Of a stretch of DNA of 15,719 nucleotides, positions 1 to 7,229 are shown in pieces. A program made the translations under genes and the position numbers. Positions within the stretch are counted from its first letter, which is position 1. Every line of letters begins with the position of its first letter. A model generated the notes under the pieces. That model saw nothing but the letters and a program-made list of their open reading frames with translations. It searched no databases and was not told the DNA's origin. Origin of the DNA: Lentisphaeria bacterium (GTDB lineage Bacteria > Verrucomicrobiota > Lentisphaeria > Victivallales > Victivallaceae); assembly GCA_018265615.1 (NCBI GenBank), contig JABLYX010000088.1, positions 1 through 15,719 on the forward strand. The letters run 5' to 3'.

Positions 1-14
1 AAAGGAGTTATATT

Positions 15-722
15 ATGTCAAGCCTGAATCGTGAACACTGCATATCCGTTATTATGCGCCGGAATTTCACACTGATCGAGCTCCTCGTCGTGATTGCGAT
101 CATCGCGATTCTCGCTTCGATGCTGCTGCCGGCGCTGAACCAGGCGCGGGAGCGTGCGCGCGGCACGTCGTGTGTGAACAACCTCAAGCAGATCGGCGTC
201 GCCCAGACGCAGTACGCCGCGGACTACGATGATTATATTGCCGTCGGCAAAGCGAACGGCAGCTGGGACTGGCCGCTCGGCTACTGGCAGTACCGGCTGC
301 GCGATTACATCGGCTACAACCGCCCGGCCGGCTCCAGCGACTCCAATTCGATCATCTGCGGTGAGAAGGCCGGCAGCATCATGTTCTGCCCGTCGAACCA
401 GAGGAAGATCCTTTCATATCGGACCAACACCTTTATTTACAATGGTTTCCGTTCCGACGGCGTCAAGCTCACCCGGATCGGTGAGATGAACGGGGGGAAC
501 TACCGCGGCGTGTCGCTCTCCAAAATCCTGCTGGCGATCGACGCCGGGTACAACGAGCCGTCCCTGCCGAGCGCTTCCTACCTTTACAGCACCGGCTCGA
601 CGGGCGGAGTCGAAAACCTTTCTCCGATCCGCCACAACGGGCGCGACAATGTGCTGGCGACCGATATGCATGTGACCTCGGTCGGCTACAACCAGATCAC
701 GTATTATCTGATCCTTCCGTAA
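15..722 (+). CDS. Type II/IV pseudopilin-like protein with degenerate H-X9-DG C-terminal motif (pilin 1)
   Basis: A 235-residue protein with a prepilin-type N-terminus: basic MRRN, then FTLIELLVVIAIIAILASML, with the conserved Glu at mature position 5 and a long hydrophobic helix. Such proteins sit in the inner membrane and enter a pseudopilus or pilus after leader removal. The rest resembles the Planctomycetes/Lentisphaerota pilin family that ends in H-X9-DG; here H207 is followed after nine residues by D217, but the Gly is Met218. An FCPS motif lies mid-protein, as in the other pilins of this window. The start at 15 is favoured by an AAAGGAG Shine-Dalgarno at 1-7; an internal ATG at 54 would give a leader of usual length (MRRN) but has no ribosome site. 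The residue before the FTLIE motif is Asn, not the usual Gly. The next gene starts 29 bases downstream. The role is unproven; secretion or display of the neighbouring hydrolase is inference. Confidence 0.9.
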   Translation: MSSLNREHCISVIMRRNFTLIELLVVIAIIAILASMLLPALNQARERARGTSCVNNLKQIGVAQTQYAADYDDYIAVGKANGSWDWPLGYWQYRLRDYIGYNRPAGSSDSNSIICGEKAGSIMFCPSNQRKILSYRTNTFIYNGFRSDGVKLTRIGEMNGGNYRGVSLSKILLAIDAGYNEPSLPSASYLYSTGSTGGVENLSPIRHNGRDNVLATDMHVTSVGYNQITYYLILP

Positions 723-751
723 AACACAGAAAACAGGGAATCACTGAACAT

Positions 752-1489
752 ATGAAAAAAATCGGATTGATTGCGGCGGCGCTCGCGCTGGGGGTCTCCT
801 CGGCGCAGGCGGATTTCACCCAGGGGCTGCTGGCCTGCTGGAGCTTCAACGACAATTCAAGCGAGGCGAAGGCGCTGACCGACGACATCGGCGGCGTGAC
901 CTTCCGGCGCCGCGCGATCGGCGCCGACCCGGCGTTCAAGGTCAATGCGGACGGCTCGGTGACGCTCGGCGGCGGCACGGCCCTGGTCGCCGACGCGGTG
1001 AACTCCGCTTCGGAGAAGTTCGGCGGCCTCGCCGACGGCGGCACGATCTGGTGCCGCATCAAATACCTGAACTCCCCCGCGAACGCGCCGTTTTTCAGCT
1101 TCGGGCTCGTGAACTCGCTGATGCCGGGCGACTGGGCGCAGCTGGTCCTTGCGCCGTTCTTCGCCCCGGAAGGGGTCGGCAGCCGGGCAAAGGGATCCGG
1201 GAAGCTCGAAAGCGGCATGGCTTCCGGCCATCTGCCGGTCAAGGTCGGGGAGTATTCGAACATTGCGATCATCTTCAACGGCAAGACGAAGAAGGTCCAG
1301 CTCTTCGTGGACGGCAAGATGGCGGAGCGCCATTCGCCGATGGAGAAGCTCGATGCGTTCCAGAGCCTCATGGCCGGGCGGCTCAAGGCCAGCTCGGCGC
1401 AGCAGATGCAGATCGATGAGATCCGCGTCTACGGCGCGCCGCTCTCGGCGGAGTGGATCGACGAGATCGAACCGGTGGAGGGCAAATGA
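752..1489 (+). CDS. Secreted stand-alone LamG/concanavalin A-like lectin domain protein
   Basis: A 245-residue protein. Residues 1-20 form a clear signal peptide (KK, hydrophobic stretch, then SSAQA before Asp21). The remainder is one LamG_3/concanavalin-like jelly roll: an early GLLACWSFND strand typical of these domains, a central strand pair including VQLFVDGKM, and the C-terminal IDEIRVYGAPLSAEWI motif characteristic of the family. Such domains bind carbohydrate or act as non-catalytic modules; no catalytic residues are recognisable. Unusually the domain is a free protein rather than attached to an enzyme. Its stop codon overlaps the start of the following hydrolase (ATGA), so the two are probably translationally coupled and made in similar amounts. 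The ribosome site is weak (AGGGA about 12 bases upstream). Function as a glycan-binding partner of the downstream enzyme is inference. Confidence 0.85.
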   Translation: MKKIGLIAAALALGVSSAQADFTQGLLACWSFNDNSSEAKALTDDIGGVTFRRRAIGADPAFKVNADGSVTLGGGTALVADAVNSASEKFGGLADGGTIWCRIKYLNSPANAPFFSFGLVNSLMPGDWAQLVLAPFFAPEGVGSRAKGSGKLESGMASGHLPVKVGEYSNIAIIFNGKTKKVQLFVDGKMAERHSPMEKLDAFQSLMAGRLKASSAQQMQIDEIRVYGAPLSAEWIDEIEPVEGK

Positions 1490-4386
1490 AGCGCGCATGG
1501 ATTCCGGCCGCGCTCTGCGGCCTCTGCCTGACGCTCGGCGCGGCCGACCGGCTGATCATCGAGGACTTTTCCGACGTCGGCACCTGGCGGAGCAACCCGG
1601 TCCGCAACACGACGCCGGGCAAATGGTTCAGCGCCGACATCTATCTCGGTGCGACGCCGGACGCTTCGCGCGACGACGGGTACGCCGGGAAGCTCCTGTT
1701 CCATTTTGAAGATGCGTCCAAAGCCGGACAGGTCGATTTCCTCCGCGCCAGGGCGGGGCAGCCGGAGGTGTTCGCGGACGGGGTCGAATTCGACGTCGAT
1801 CCGCGCGGGGTTTCCGGTTCGCTGCGCTTCACGCTCGAGGATTCGCAGGGCAAGCGGTTCATGACCTCCCCGGCGGTGTTTTCCGGCAGGGGATGGCGGC
1901 GCTGCCGCGCGGAGGTCGGCAGGGCGGCGGAGGGCTTCACCGGCCCCTTCAAGCTCTACAAAATCCACTTCGAGGCGAAGGGCGTCTCCGGCAGCAGCTA
2001 CCTCCTGGTTGACGATATCGCGCTGACCGGCGATGTGAGCCGCCGCCGCAAGGTTTCGATCAGCCCCGTGCTCTCTTCGCTGGCGACCGAGCCGGACAAG
2101 GCGGGCAAGGTCTCCTACCGCTTCCGCAGCGCTTCGGCGAAGGCGCTGGAGGGCGAGGCCGCCTACCGGCTGTACGGCTGGGACGGGAAGGAGCTGATGA
2201 GCCGCTCGTTCCCTGTGTCGCTGAAGCCGTTCGGCAGCGCGGTGCTCGACGTGGCGCTGCCGCCGCTCGGGATCGGCTGCTACAACGCCTCGCTCGAATT
2301 CGTCTCCGGAAAGATCAAGAGCGATTACACCGACTGGATCGCGGTGTTCCATCCGAACAACGGCCGGAAGAACGACCGCCCGATGTGGTTCGGCGTCCAG
2401 GACGCCTCGATCTGGAACGGCGAGGCGGAAAACGAGCTGCATTACGAATGGATGAAGATGGCCGGGTTCGACCTTGAGCGCCTCGGCATCACCGGCAACC
2501 GCCTCGACAACGGCCGGGCGCCGAACTTCGAAGGATACGAACGGGTCCTGGAACGGAACCGCGACGCCGGGATGATCGCCTGCTCCTCCTACAACGAAGG
2601 GGTTCCCGATTTCACGCAGGTCAAGCCGGTCTGGCGCGGCATGCCGACGAAGCCGAAGGAGTTCCGCCGCCACATGGACGATGTGTTCCGCTGTCTCGCG
2701 AAATACCCGAACGTCCGGTACCTCGAGTTCTGGAACGAGCCGGACATCGGCTTCATGTTCGGCACGCTCGACGAGTATCTCGATGCGCTGAAGATCGTGC
2801 GCGCCGCGCAGCAGGCGAATGCGCCGGAGCTCAAGATCGCGACCGGCGGCGTGACGGTCATCCATCCGAAGGAGAAGAAGAACTTCTCGCGCGACATGTA
2901 CTGGAAGGGGAAGGGACTCTACGACGTCGCCTGCTTCCACGCGCACGGCAGCCTCAGGGATTACTCCGAGCGGCAGGAGCTGCTTGAGAAGTGGCTCGAA
3001 GAGGGCGGCATCGACCTGCCGGTCTGCAACACCGAAACCGGCGACCGCAGCGGCTACACGGTCGACACGATCAAGCGTCACGCCGTGACCCTTGTGAAGA
3101 AGATCGTCTACGCCAAGAGCCGCAACACCGAATTCTACGCCTGGTTCACGCTGCAGGATTACTGGGACATGGACTTCGGGGCGGACGATTCCTTCGGCCT
3201 CGTGACGTGCGACAACCGTCCGAAGCCGTCGTTCGTCGCCTACAACGAACTGATCCGCCAGCTCGGGGGCACCGGCCGCGGCGAGCTGCTCGCCGGCGCC
3301 GGCGCGCTTGAGGTCTACCGTTTCGTGAACGACCGCGAGAAGCGGGAAGTGCTCGCGGTCTGGCCGAAGGTCGCCGGAACCCGCCGGCTCCTGCCGCTCG
3401 CCGGCGAGGGCGAGATCAGGGCGGCCGGGCTGTTCGGCGCCGCGCTTCCGGTCGAGGCCGGCCACGGTTACGCCGCGATCCCGGTCGACGGGCCGGTCTA
3501 TGTGAGCTATCCGCAGGGGGCGTACCGGATCGCCTCCGCCGTCGCCGAGCAGAAGCAGGCGACCGGCGCGAGCGCCGGGAGCTCGGCGGAGCTGCCGCTG
3601 ACGGTGCGGAACCCGTTCTCCGTCACGGCGAAGGTCACGGTCGACGGCGCTTCCCCGGTCGAGGTCGGGCCCGGCGCATCGCGTGAGATCGCGGTTCCGG
3701 TCGCGGTTCCGGCCGGGCAGCCCAACGGCATTTTCTCCGCCGAGCGGACGGTCGTGCTGACCGCCGGCGGAGAGACGCTGCGGTTGACGGTTCCGCTGGC
3801 GGTCAACGTCGGCTACCCGGTCGCGGCGGGGGCGAAAGCCGCCGCGCACATCGTGCTCGACACGCTCGACCGGGTGCATGAGATGAGCTTCGACCCGGCG
3901 ATCCCGCGCTGGAAGGGGCCGGAGGATCTCTCCTGCGACTTTTCCATGACCCGCGACGGCGGCAGCCTGAAGCTGGACATCAAAGTCACCGACGACCGGC
4001 ACGTCATGAAGTCGAAGCCGGAGACGGGGTGGATGGACGACAGCATCCAGATCGGCTTCCAGACGATCGGCGGCGCGTTCACCGAGGTGACGCTCTCCGG
4101 CGCGGACGGGAAGGCGGCGGTTTACGCCTCCATTGCGCCCGATCCCGCGAACCGGGGCGAGTGGAAGGTTCCGGTCCGGGTGACCCGCGCCGGCGGCGTC
4201 ACGCGCTACGAGGCCTCCCTGCCGCTTGCGAAGCTCGGCATCGCGGACAAGCCCGGCACGCTCTTCCGCTTCTCGTTCCTCGTGAATGAGAACGACGGCC
4301 AGGGGCGCGTGCGCTGGATCGAATGGATGGGCGGCATCGGACGCTCGAAGAATCCCGATGAATTCGGCTGGGGCGTCATGCTGTAA
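1486..4386 (+). CDS. Secreted modular clan GH-A glycoside hydrolase with C-terminal CBM9-like domain
   Basis: The start at 1486 is chosen because GGAGGG lies just upstream, it overlaps the preceding stop as ATGA, and it begins directly with a signal peptide (residues 1-20, ending LTLGAA); an in-frame ATG at 1453 lies inside the upstream gene and would bury this signal. The product is 966 residues. Apparent modules: a jelly-roll carbohydrate-binding-like domain at about 21-185; an Ig-like linker at about 186-295; a TIM-barrel catalytic domain at about 301-596; beta-sandwich and Ig-like parts at about 600-785; and a CBM9/DOMON-like domain at about 787-966. The barrel has a clan GH-A signature: EFWNEPD with acid/base Glu418, and CNTETG with likely nucleophile Glu517. 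It most resembles GH39- or GH5-type retaining enzymes, but the family and substrate cannot be fixed by eye. It is the last gene of its unit, followed by a terminator. Confidence 0.85.
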   Translation: MKRAWIPAALCGLCLTLGAADRLIIEDFSDVGTWRSNPVRNTTPGKWFSADIYLGATPDASRDDGYAGKLLFHFEDASKAGQVDFLRARAGQPEVFADGVEFDVDPRGVSGSLRFTLEDSQGKRFMTSPAVFSGRGWRRCRAEVGRAAEGFTGPFKLYKIHFEAKGVSGSSYLLVDDIALTGDVSRRRKVSISPVLSSLATEPDKAGKVSYRFRSASAKALEGEAAYRLYGWDGKELMSRSFPVSLKPFGSAVLDVALPPLGIGCYNASLEFVSGKIKSDYTDWIAVFHPNNGRKNDRPMWFGVQDASIWNGEAENELHYEWMKMAGFDLERLGITGNRLDNGRAPNFEGYERVLERNRDAGMIACSSYNEGVPDFTQVKPVWRGMPTKPKEFRRHMDDVFRCLAKYPNVRYLEFWNEPDIGFMFGTLDEYLDALKIVRAAQQANAPELKIATGGVTVIHPKEKKNFSRDMYWKGKGLYDVACFHAHGSLRDYSERQELLEKWLEEGGIDLPVCNTETGDRSGYTVDTIKRHAVTLVKKIVYAKSRNTEFYAWFTLQDYWDMDFGADDSFGLVTCDNRPKPSFVAYNELIRQLGGTGRGELLAGAGALEVYRFVNDREKREVLAVWPKVAGTRRLLPLAGEGEIRAAGLFGAALPVEAGHGYAAIPVDGPVYVSYPQGAYRIASAVAEQKQATGASAGSSAELPLTVRNPFSVTAKVTVDGASPVEVGPGASREIAVPVAVPAGQPNGIFSAERTVVLTAGGETLRLTVPLAVNVGYPVAAGAKAAAHIVLDTLDRVHEMSFDPAIPRWKGPEDLSCDFSMTRDGGSLKLDIKVTDDRHVMKSKPETGWMDDSIQIGFQTIGGAFTEVTLSGADGKAAVYASIAPDPANRGEWKVPVRVTRAGGVTRYEASLPLAKLGIADKPGTLFRFSFLVNENDGQGRVRWIEWMGGIGRSKNPDEFGWGVML

Positions 4387-4416
4387 GGCGCTTGCCGGCA
4401 AGTTGAAACAGATATC

Positions 4417-4455
4417 CTCCCGCTTCGGGGCCCCCGGCTCCGGCGGGAGTTTTTT
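4417..4455 (+). terminator. Rho-independent terminator after the first hydrolase unit
   Basis: The arms CTCCCGC (4417-4423) and GCGGGAG (4443-4449) pair perfectly, and the 19-base GC-rich loop can pair further (CGGGG with CCCCG-type bases). Six T residues follow at 4450-4455. It lies 31 bases after the stop of the hydrolase gene and separates that unit from the regulator-led one. Confidence 0.85.
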
Positions 4456-4467
4456 CTGTCCGGGTTG

Positions 4468-4482
4468 TGCATATATTATGCA
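4468..4482. promoter_or_regulatory. Perfect 15-base inverted repeat, candidate operator upstream of the LacI-type gene
   Basis: TGCATA-TAT-TATGCA is an exact palindrome with a 3-base centre, in the AT-rich region between the terminator and the regulator gene. Its place about 100 bases before the regulator start, upstream of the candidate promoter, suits an autoregulatory or activator site. It lacks the central CG of many LacI-family operators, so the bound protein may not be the adjacent regulator. An AATATT-GCAAA-AATATT repeat at 4496-4512 is a second, weaker candidate. Assignment as an operator is inference. Confidence 0.45.
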
Positions 4483-4521
4483 TTAAAATGAAAGAAATAT
4501 TGCAAAAATATTCAATTCCTG

Positions 4522-4556
4522 TTGCCTTTTGCATCATTCTGCGTCATACTATTAAT
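4522..4556 (+). promoter_or_regulatory. Candidate sigma-70-type promoter for the regulator/pilin/hydrolase unit
   Basis: The 130 bases after the terminator are strikingly AT-rich against the GC-rich genes. The best hexamer pair is TTGCCT (4522-4527) with TACTAT (4547-4552), spaced 19. An alternative is TTGCAT (4529-4534) with TATTAA (4550-4555), spaced 15. Neither is strong, so the exact boxes are uncertain, although a promoter somewhere in 4456-4570 is very likely because a terminator precedes and a new unit follows. Confidence 0.4.
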
Positions 4557-4585
4557 AAAGTGACACGGCACAGGAGGAAACGAAT

Positions 4586-5614
4586 ATGTCAGTTAAACGG
4601 GCAGGCGGGGTCAATATGACCGATGTCGCCTTGCGGGCGGGGGTGTCGCAGTCGACCGTTTCGCGGGTGATCAACAACCATCCGGGGATCAGCCGCCGGA
4701 CGCGGCACACCGTGCTGGAGGCGCTGCGCCTCCTCGGATACAAATCCGAAATCATGAACCTGATCAATCCGGATGAAGAGGAGCAGCTCACCGTCACGCT
4801 GGCGATGTGTCCGCTGCCGGAGCAGCGCGACCCGTTCGCGCTCGAATATTTCAGCACGCTTGCGACCGGTGTGCGCGAGGGGGTCGCGGGGCAGAACGTG
4901 AAGTTCCAGCTCCAGACCCTGCGGGCGGGCGCGGACGAACTGCCGGATATGGAGCCGGGGCGCGACGGGGCGATCCTCGTCGGCTATCCGTCGGAGGAGC
5001 TGCGCCGGAGCCTGCGCGAGAGCAGGATCGACTACATCATCACCTCGGGCGACATCTACTCCGGCACGGAGGACATGGTGACGGTGAACAACTTCGAGGC
5101 CGGCGTGCTCGGGTGCCGCTGGCTGCTCGGCCGCGGCGTGGAGCGGATCGGCTTCCTGCTGAGCCCGCACAACCTTTCGCGCTACGCCGGGTTCCAGACC
5201 GAGCTGCTGCAGAACGGGATGCAGGTGCGTCCGTCCGATTTCCGGATGCTCGCCGACACGCAGCTGACCGGCTTCATCGAGGCGATCCACCACTGGATCG
5301 CGGAGGGCGACCTGCCGGAGGCGCTCGTCGTGAGCTTCATCGACGCGGCGCGGACGGTCCAGACGATCCTGCAGCTCCACAGCATCCGGGTTCCGGAGGA
5401 TGTCTGCCTCGTCGCCTTCGACCACCATCCGGGCCAGCGCAGCGACATCGTGAGTCTGCACAGCGATCCGTACGAGCTCGGATACCGTTCCGCGCGGCGG
5501 CTGCTGGAGAAGGTGCGGGGCGCGGAGGAGAAACCGATCCAGGTCGTCGTCCCGATGACGCTGACCGCCCCCGAAATGCGGAAGCAGGCGATTGCCGAAG
5601 ATGACAGGCATTGA
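4586..5614 (+). CDS. LacI/GalR-family-like transcriptional regulator with atypical hinge
   Basis: A 342-residue regulator. The N-terminal helix-turn-helix is clear (MTDVALRAGVSQSTVSRVIN, residues 11-30), followed by NHPGISRRTRHTVLEALRLLGY, as in LacI-type DNA-binding domains. Residues from about 65 on fit the periplasmic-binding-like effector domain: VNNFEAGVLG where the family has DN..GA, GRGVERIGFL, YAGFQTEL, and RVPEDVCLVAFDH. The start at 4586 has AGGAGG at 4572-4577; an in-frame ATG at 4616 would remove ten non-conserved residues but has a poorer ribosome site. Oddly, the segment after LGY lacks the usual PNxxARxL hinge helix and instead reads KSEIMNLINPDEEEQ. As first gene of the unit it probably senses a sugar or glycan fragment and controls the pilin and hydrolase genes that follow; this is inference. 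The next pilin starts 18 bases after its stop. Confidence 0.9.
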   Translation: MSVKRAGGVNMTDVALRAGVSQSTVSRVINNHPGISRRTRHTVLEALRLLGYKSEIMNLINPDEEEQLTVTLAMCPLPEQRDPFALEYFSTLATGVREGVAGQNVKFQLQTLRAGADELPDMEPGRDGAILVGYPSEELRRSLRESRIDYIITSGDIYSGTEDMVTVNNFEAGVLGCRWLLGRGVERIGFLLSPHNLSRYAGFQTELLQNGMQVRPSDFRMLADTQLTGFIEAIHHWIAEGDLPEALVVSFIDAARTVQTILQLHSIRVPEDVCLVAFDHHPGQRSDIVSLHSDPYELGYRSARRLLEKVRGAEEKPIQVVVPMTLTAPEMRKQAIAEDDRH

Positions 5615-5632
5615 AGAAAAAGGAACGGAATC

Positions 5633-6391
5633 ATGAAAAAGAGAGACTTTACACTGATCGAGCTTCTGGTTGTGATTGCGATCATCGCGATTCTGGCGGC
5701 GATGCTGCTGCCCGCGCTGCACAAGGCGCGGGCGCGCGGCTACATGGCCTCCTGCAAGGGGAATGTGAAGAGCCTCGCCTCCGGGCTGTTCATGTATACG
5801 TCGGAATTCAACGACCAGCTTCCCACGCACAACGGCCTGCCCGTCGAGGAGAACGGCAGCCGGAAATACCAGTCGACCTGGTGGATGTGGTATCTGCGGA
5901 ATCACTACGGCTTCGGAGACAAGGTGTTCCTCTGCAGGGGCAATCACCGCAAAAGCTCGGACGACGGCAAGCCGGACTACGTGCCGGGGCTCGGCTGGAC
6001 GCTCGGCAACAAGGAGATGGACGACAGCTCGACGAACTACGCCATGAACGGCGCGCTGCTGAAGGTCAGCGACTGGGGCAAGCAGGGGATCCGGGGGAAG
6101 GTCATCAAATGCGACGCCCCGTCGAAGACCATGCTGGTCCTGGAGTACGCCTGGCCGCTCTTCATCGACGGACTTGATAAGTTCAACCGGACCCAGAGCC
6201 GTTTCGGGTTCGAGGCGAAATACCTGCGCGACCACCAGAATACCGGGACCAACTTCGGGCTGGCCGACGGACACGTCGAGTCGCTCGCCTACAGCGTCAA
6301 CCCGCGCGGCATCTGGAGCAACCCCCTGCGTTCGTGGTACAGCAAGGGGAACTGGACTTTCGGGGAGCTCTGGTACCCCACGGCGAAGTGA
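5633..6391 (+). CDS. Pseudopilin-like protein with H-X10-DG motif (pilin 2)
   Basis: A 252-residue protein beginning MKKRD, then FTLIELLVVIAIIAILAAML, with the Glu at mature position 5 and a membrane helix as in type II/IV pilins. The residue before the cleavage-site Phe is Asp rather than Gly. The body has a WWMWY aromatic patch, FGDKVFLC, and a C-terminal DHQNTGTNFGLADGH. This matches the H-X9-DG pilin family, except that ten residues separate His201 from Asp212. It ends GELWYPTAK, close to the GNLWYPTR end of the next gene, and the two are co-linear paralogues. The ribosome site is AAGGAA at about 5620-5624. It lies 18 bases after the regulator gene and is probably cotranscribed with it. 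It likely inserts in the inner membrane as a minor pilin; its link to hydrolase secretion is inferred from position. Confidence 0.9.
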   Translation: MKKRDFTLIELLVVIAIIAILAAMLLPALHKARARGYMASCKGNVKSLASGLFMYTSEFNDQLPTHNGLPVEENGSRKYQSTWWMWYLRNHYGFGDKVFLCRGNHRKSSDDGKPDYVPGLGWTLGNKEMDDSSTNYAMNGALLKVSDWGKQGIRGKVIKCDAPSKTMLVLEYAWPLFIDGLDKFNRTQSRFGFEAKYLRDHQNTGTNFGLADGHVESLAYSVNPRGIWSNPLRSWYSKGNWTFGELWYPTAK

Positions 6392-6448
6392 AGCGGCGGA
6401 TCGTTTTGTGAATCCCGGAAAATGATGTCATAACAGAAGGATGGTTCC

Positions 6449-7207
6449 ATGAGAAAGCGTATGTTCACCCTGATCGAGCTCCTGGTCGTAATTGCGATCA
6501 TCGCGATCCTCGCCTCGATGCTGCTGCCCGCGTTGAACCGGGCGCGTTCGTCGGCGAATGTCGCGACCTGCAAGAGCAATATGAAGAGCCTGATTTCGGG
6601 CGTGCTCTTCTACACGTCCGACAACAGGGATCAGCTTCCGATCCACAAGGGGCAGATTACACAGGTGGCGAATTACAATTCGAGTTACTGGATGTGGTAC
6701 AGCTATCTGCACCATGGGTTCGGCCGGAAGGTCTTCCTCTGCCCGGGGAACGAAGCGTACCGCAACCGTGATTTCGACTCGAAGGGCATCGATAAATTCA
6801 TTCCGGGGCTCGGTGAGACGGGGACGTGGTACACGACGAACAACGGCCGCGCGAACTACTCCTTCAACCAGCACCAGACCAATCTGGGCGGCGTCATGCA
6901 GGGCAAGGTCACCCGCTGCGACATTCCGAGTCGCAGCGTCACCGTGCTGGAGTGCGACGTCCCGACCTTCCGCGACGACTACAAGATCTACAACCAGCGC
7001 ACGGTCAGCCGCTTCAACACCGGCTCCGCCGCCGCGACGCAGCTTCGCGACCACGGCGGCGCCGCCTCCAATTTCGCGATGCTCGACGGACATGCCGAGA
7101 GCCTGAAGTTCGGCGTCAACCCGCACGGCATCACGTTCAACGACCACTCGTCGGTCTACATCCAGGGACACGCCAGGTACGGCAACCTCTGGTATCCCAC
7201 GCGATAA
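6449..7207 (+). CDS. Pseudopilin-like protein with H-X10-DG motif (pilin 3, tandem paralogue of pilin 2)
   Basis: A 252-residue protein beginning MRKRM, then FTLIELLVVIAIIAILASML; Glu5 is kept and the residue before Phe is Met. It is the same length as pilin 2 and aligns with it throughout: TCKSNMKSLISG, WMWY, FGRKVFLCPGN, a central N-rich part, DHGGAASNFAMLDGHAESL, VNPHGI, and GNLWYPTR at the end. His202 and Asp213 are separated by ten residues, as in pilin 2. The ribosome site AAGGA (6437-6441) is well spaced. A 57-base spacer without a terminator separates it from pilin 2, and the next hydrolase starts 22 bases after its stop, so all belong to one probable operon. The pair looks like a tandem duplication that has since diverged, especially in the variable middle region. 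Its precise role is unknown. Confidence 0.9.
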   Translation: MRKRMFTLIELLVVIAIIAILASMLLPALNRARSSANVATCKSNMKSLISGVLFYTSDNRDQLPIHKGQITQVANYNSSYWMWYSYLHHGFGRKVFLCPGNEAYRNRDFDSKGIDKFIPGLGETGTWYTTNNGRANYSFNQHQTNLGGVMQGKVTRCDIPSRSVTVLECDVPTFRDDYKIYNQRTVSRFNTGSAAATQLRDHGGAASNFAMLDGHAESLKFGVNPHGITFNDHSSVYIQGHARYGNLWYPTR

Positions 7208-7229
7208 CCCCAACCGGAGAAACTATTCC

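Noticed and set aside
39..58. Imperfect TGCATA-N8-TATGCG repeat inside the start of pilin 1, resembling the palindrome at 4468
   Set aside because: Spacing differs (8 against 3 bases) and one arm is mismatched. It lies in coding sequence after the ribosome site, so chance resemblance is more likely than an operator.
1429..4401. Long minus-strand open frame opposite the first large hydrolase gene
   Set aside because: It is codon-aligned with the true gene. GC-rich codon use avoids TTA, CTA and TCA in the sense strand, so antisense stops are missing. The product is Arg/Ala/Val/Asp-rich with no domain, whereas the plus strand has a signal peptide and catalytic motifs.
4589..6274. Minus-strand open frame spanning the regulator and pilin 2
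   Set aside because: It crosses two well-supported plus-strand genes and their intergenic ribosome site, and has no conserved motifs.
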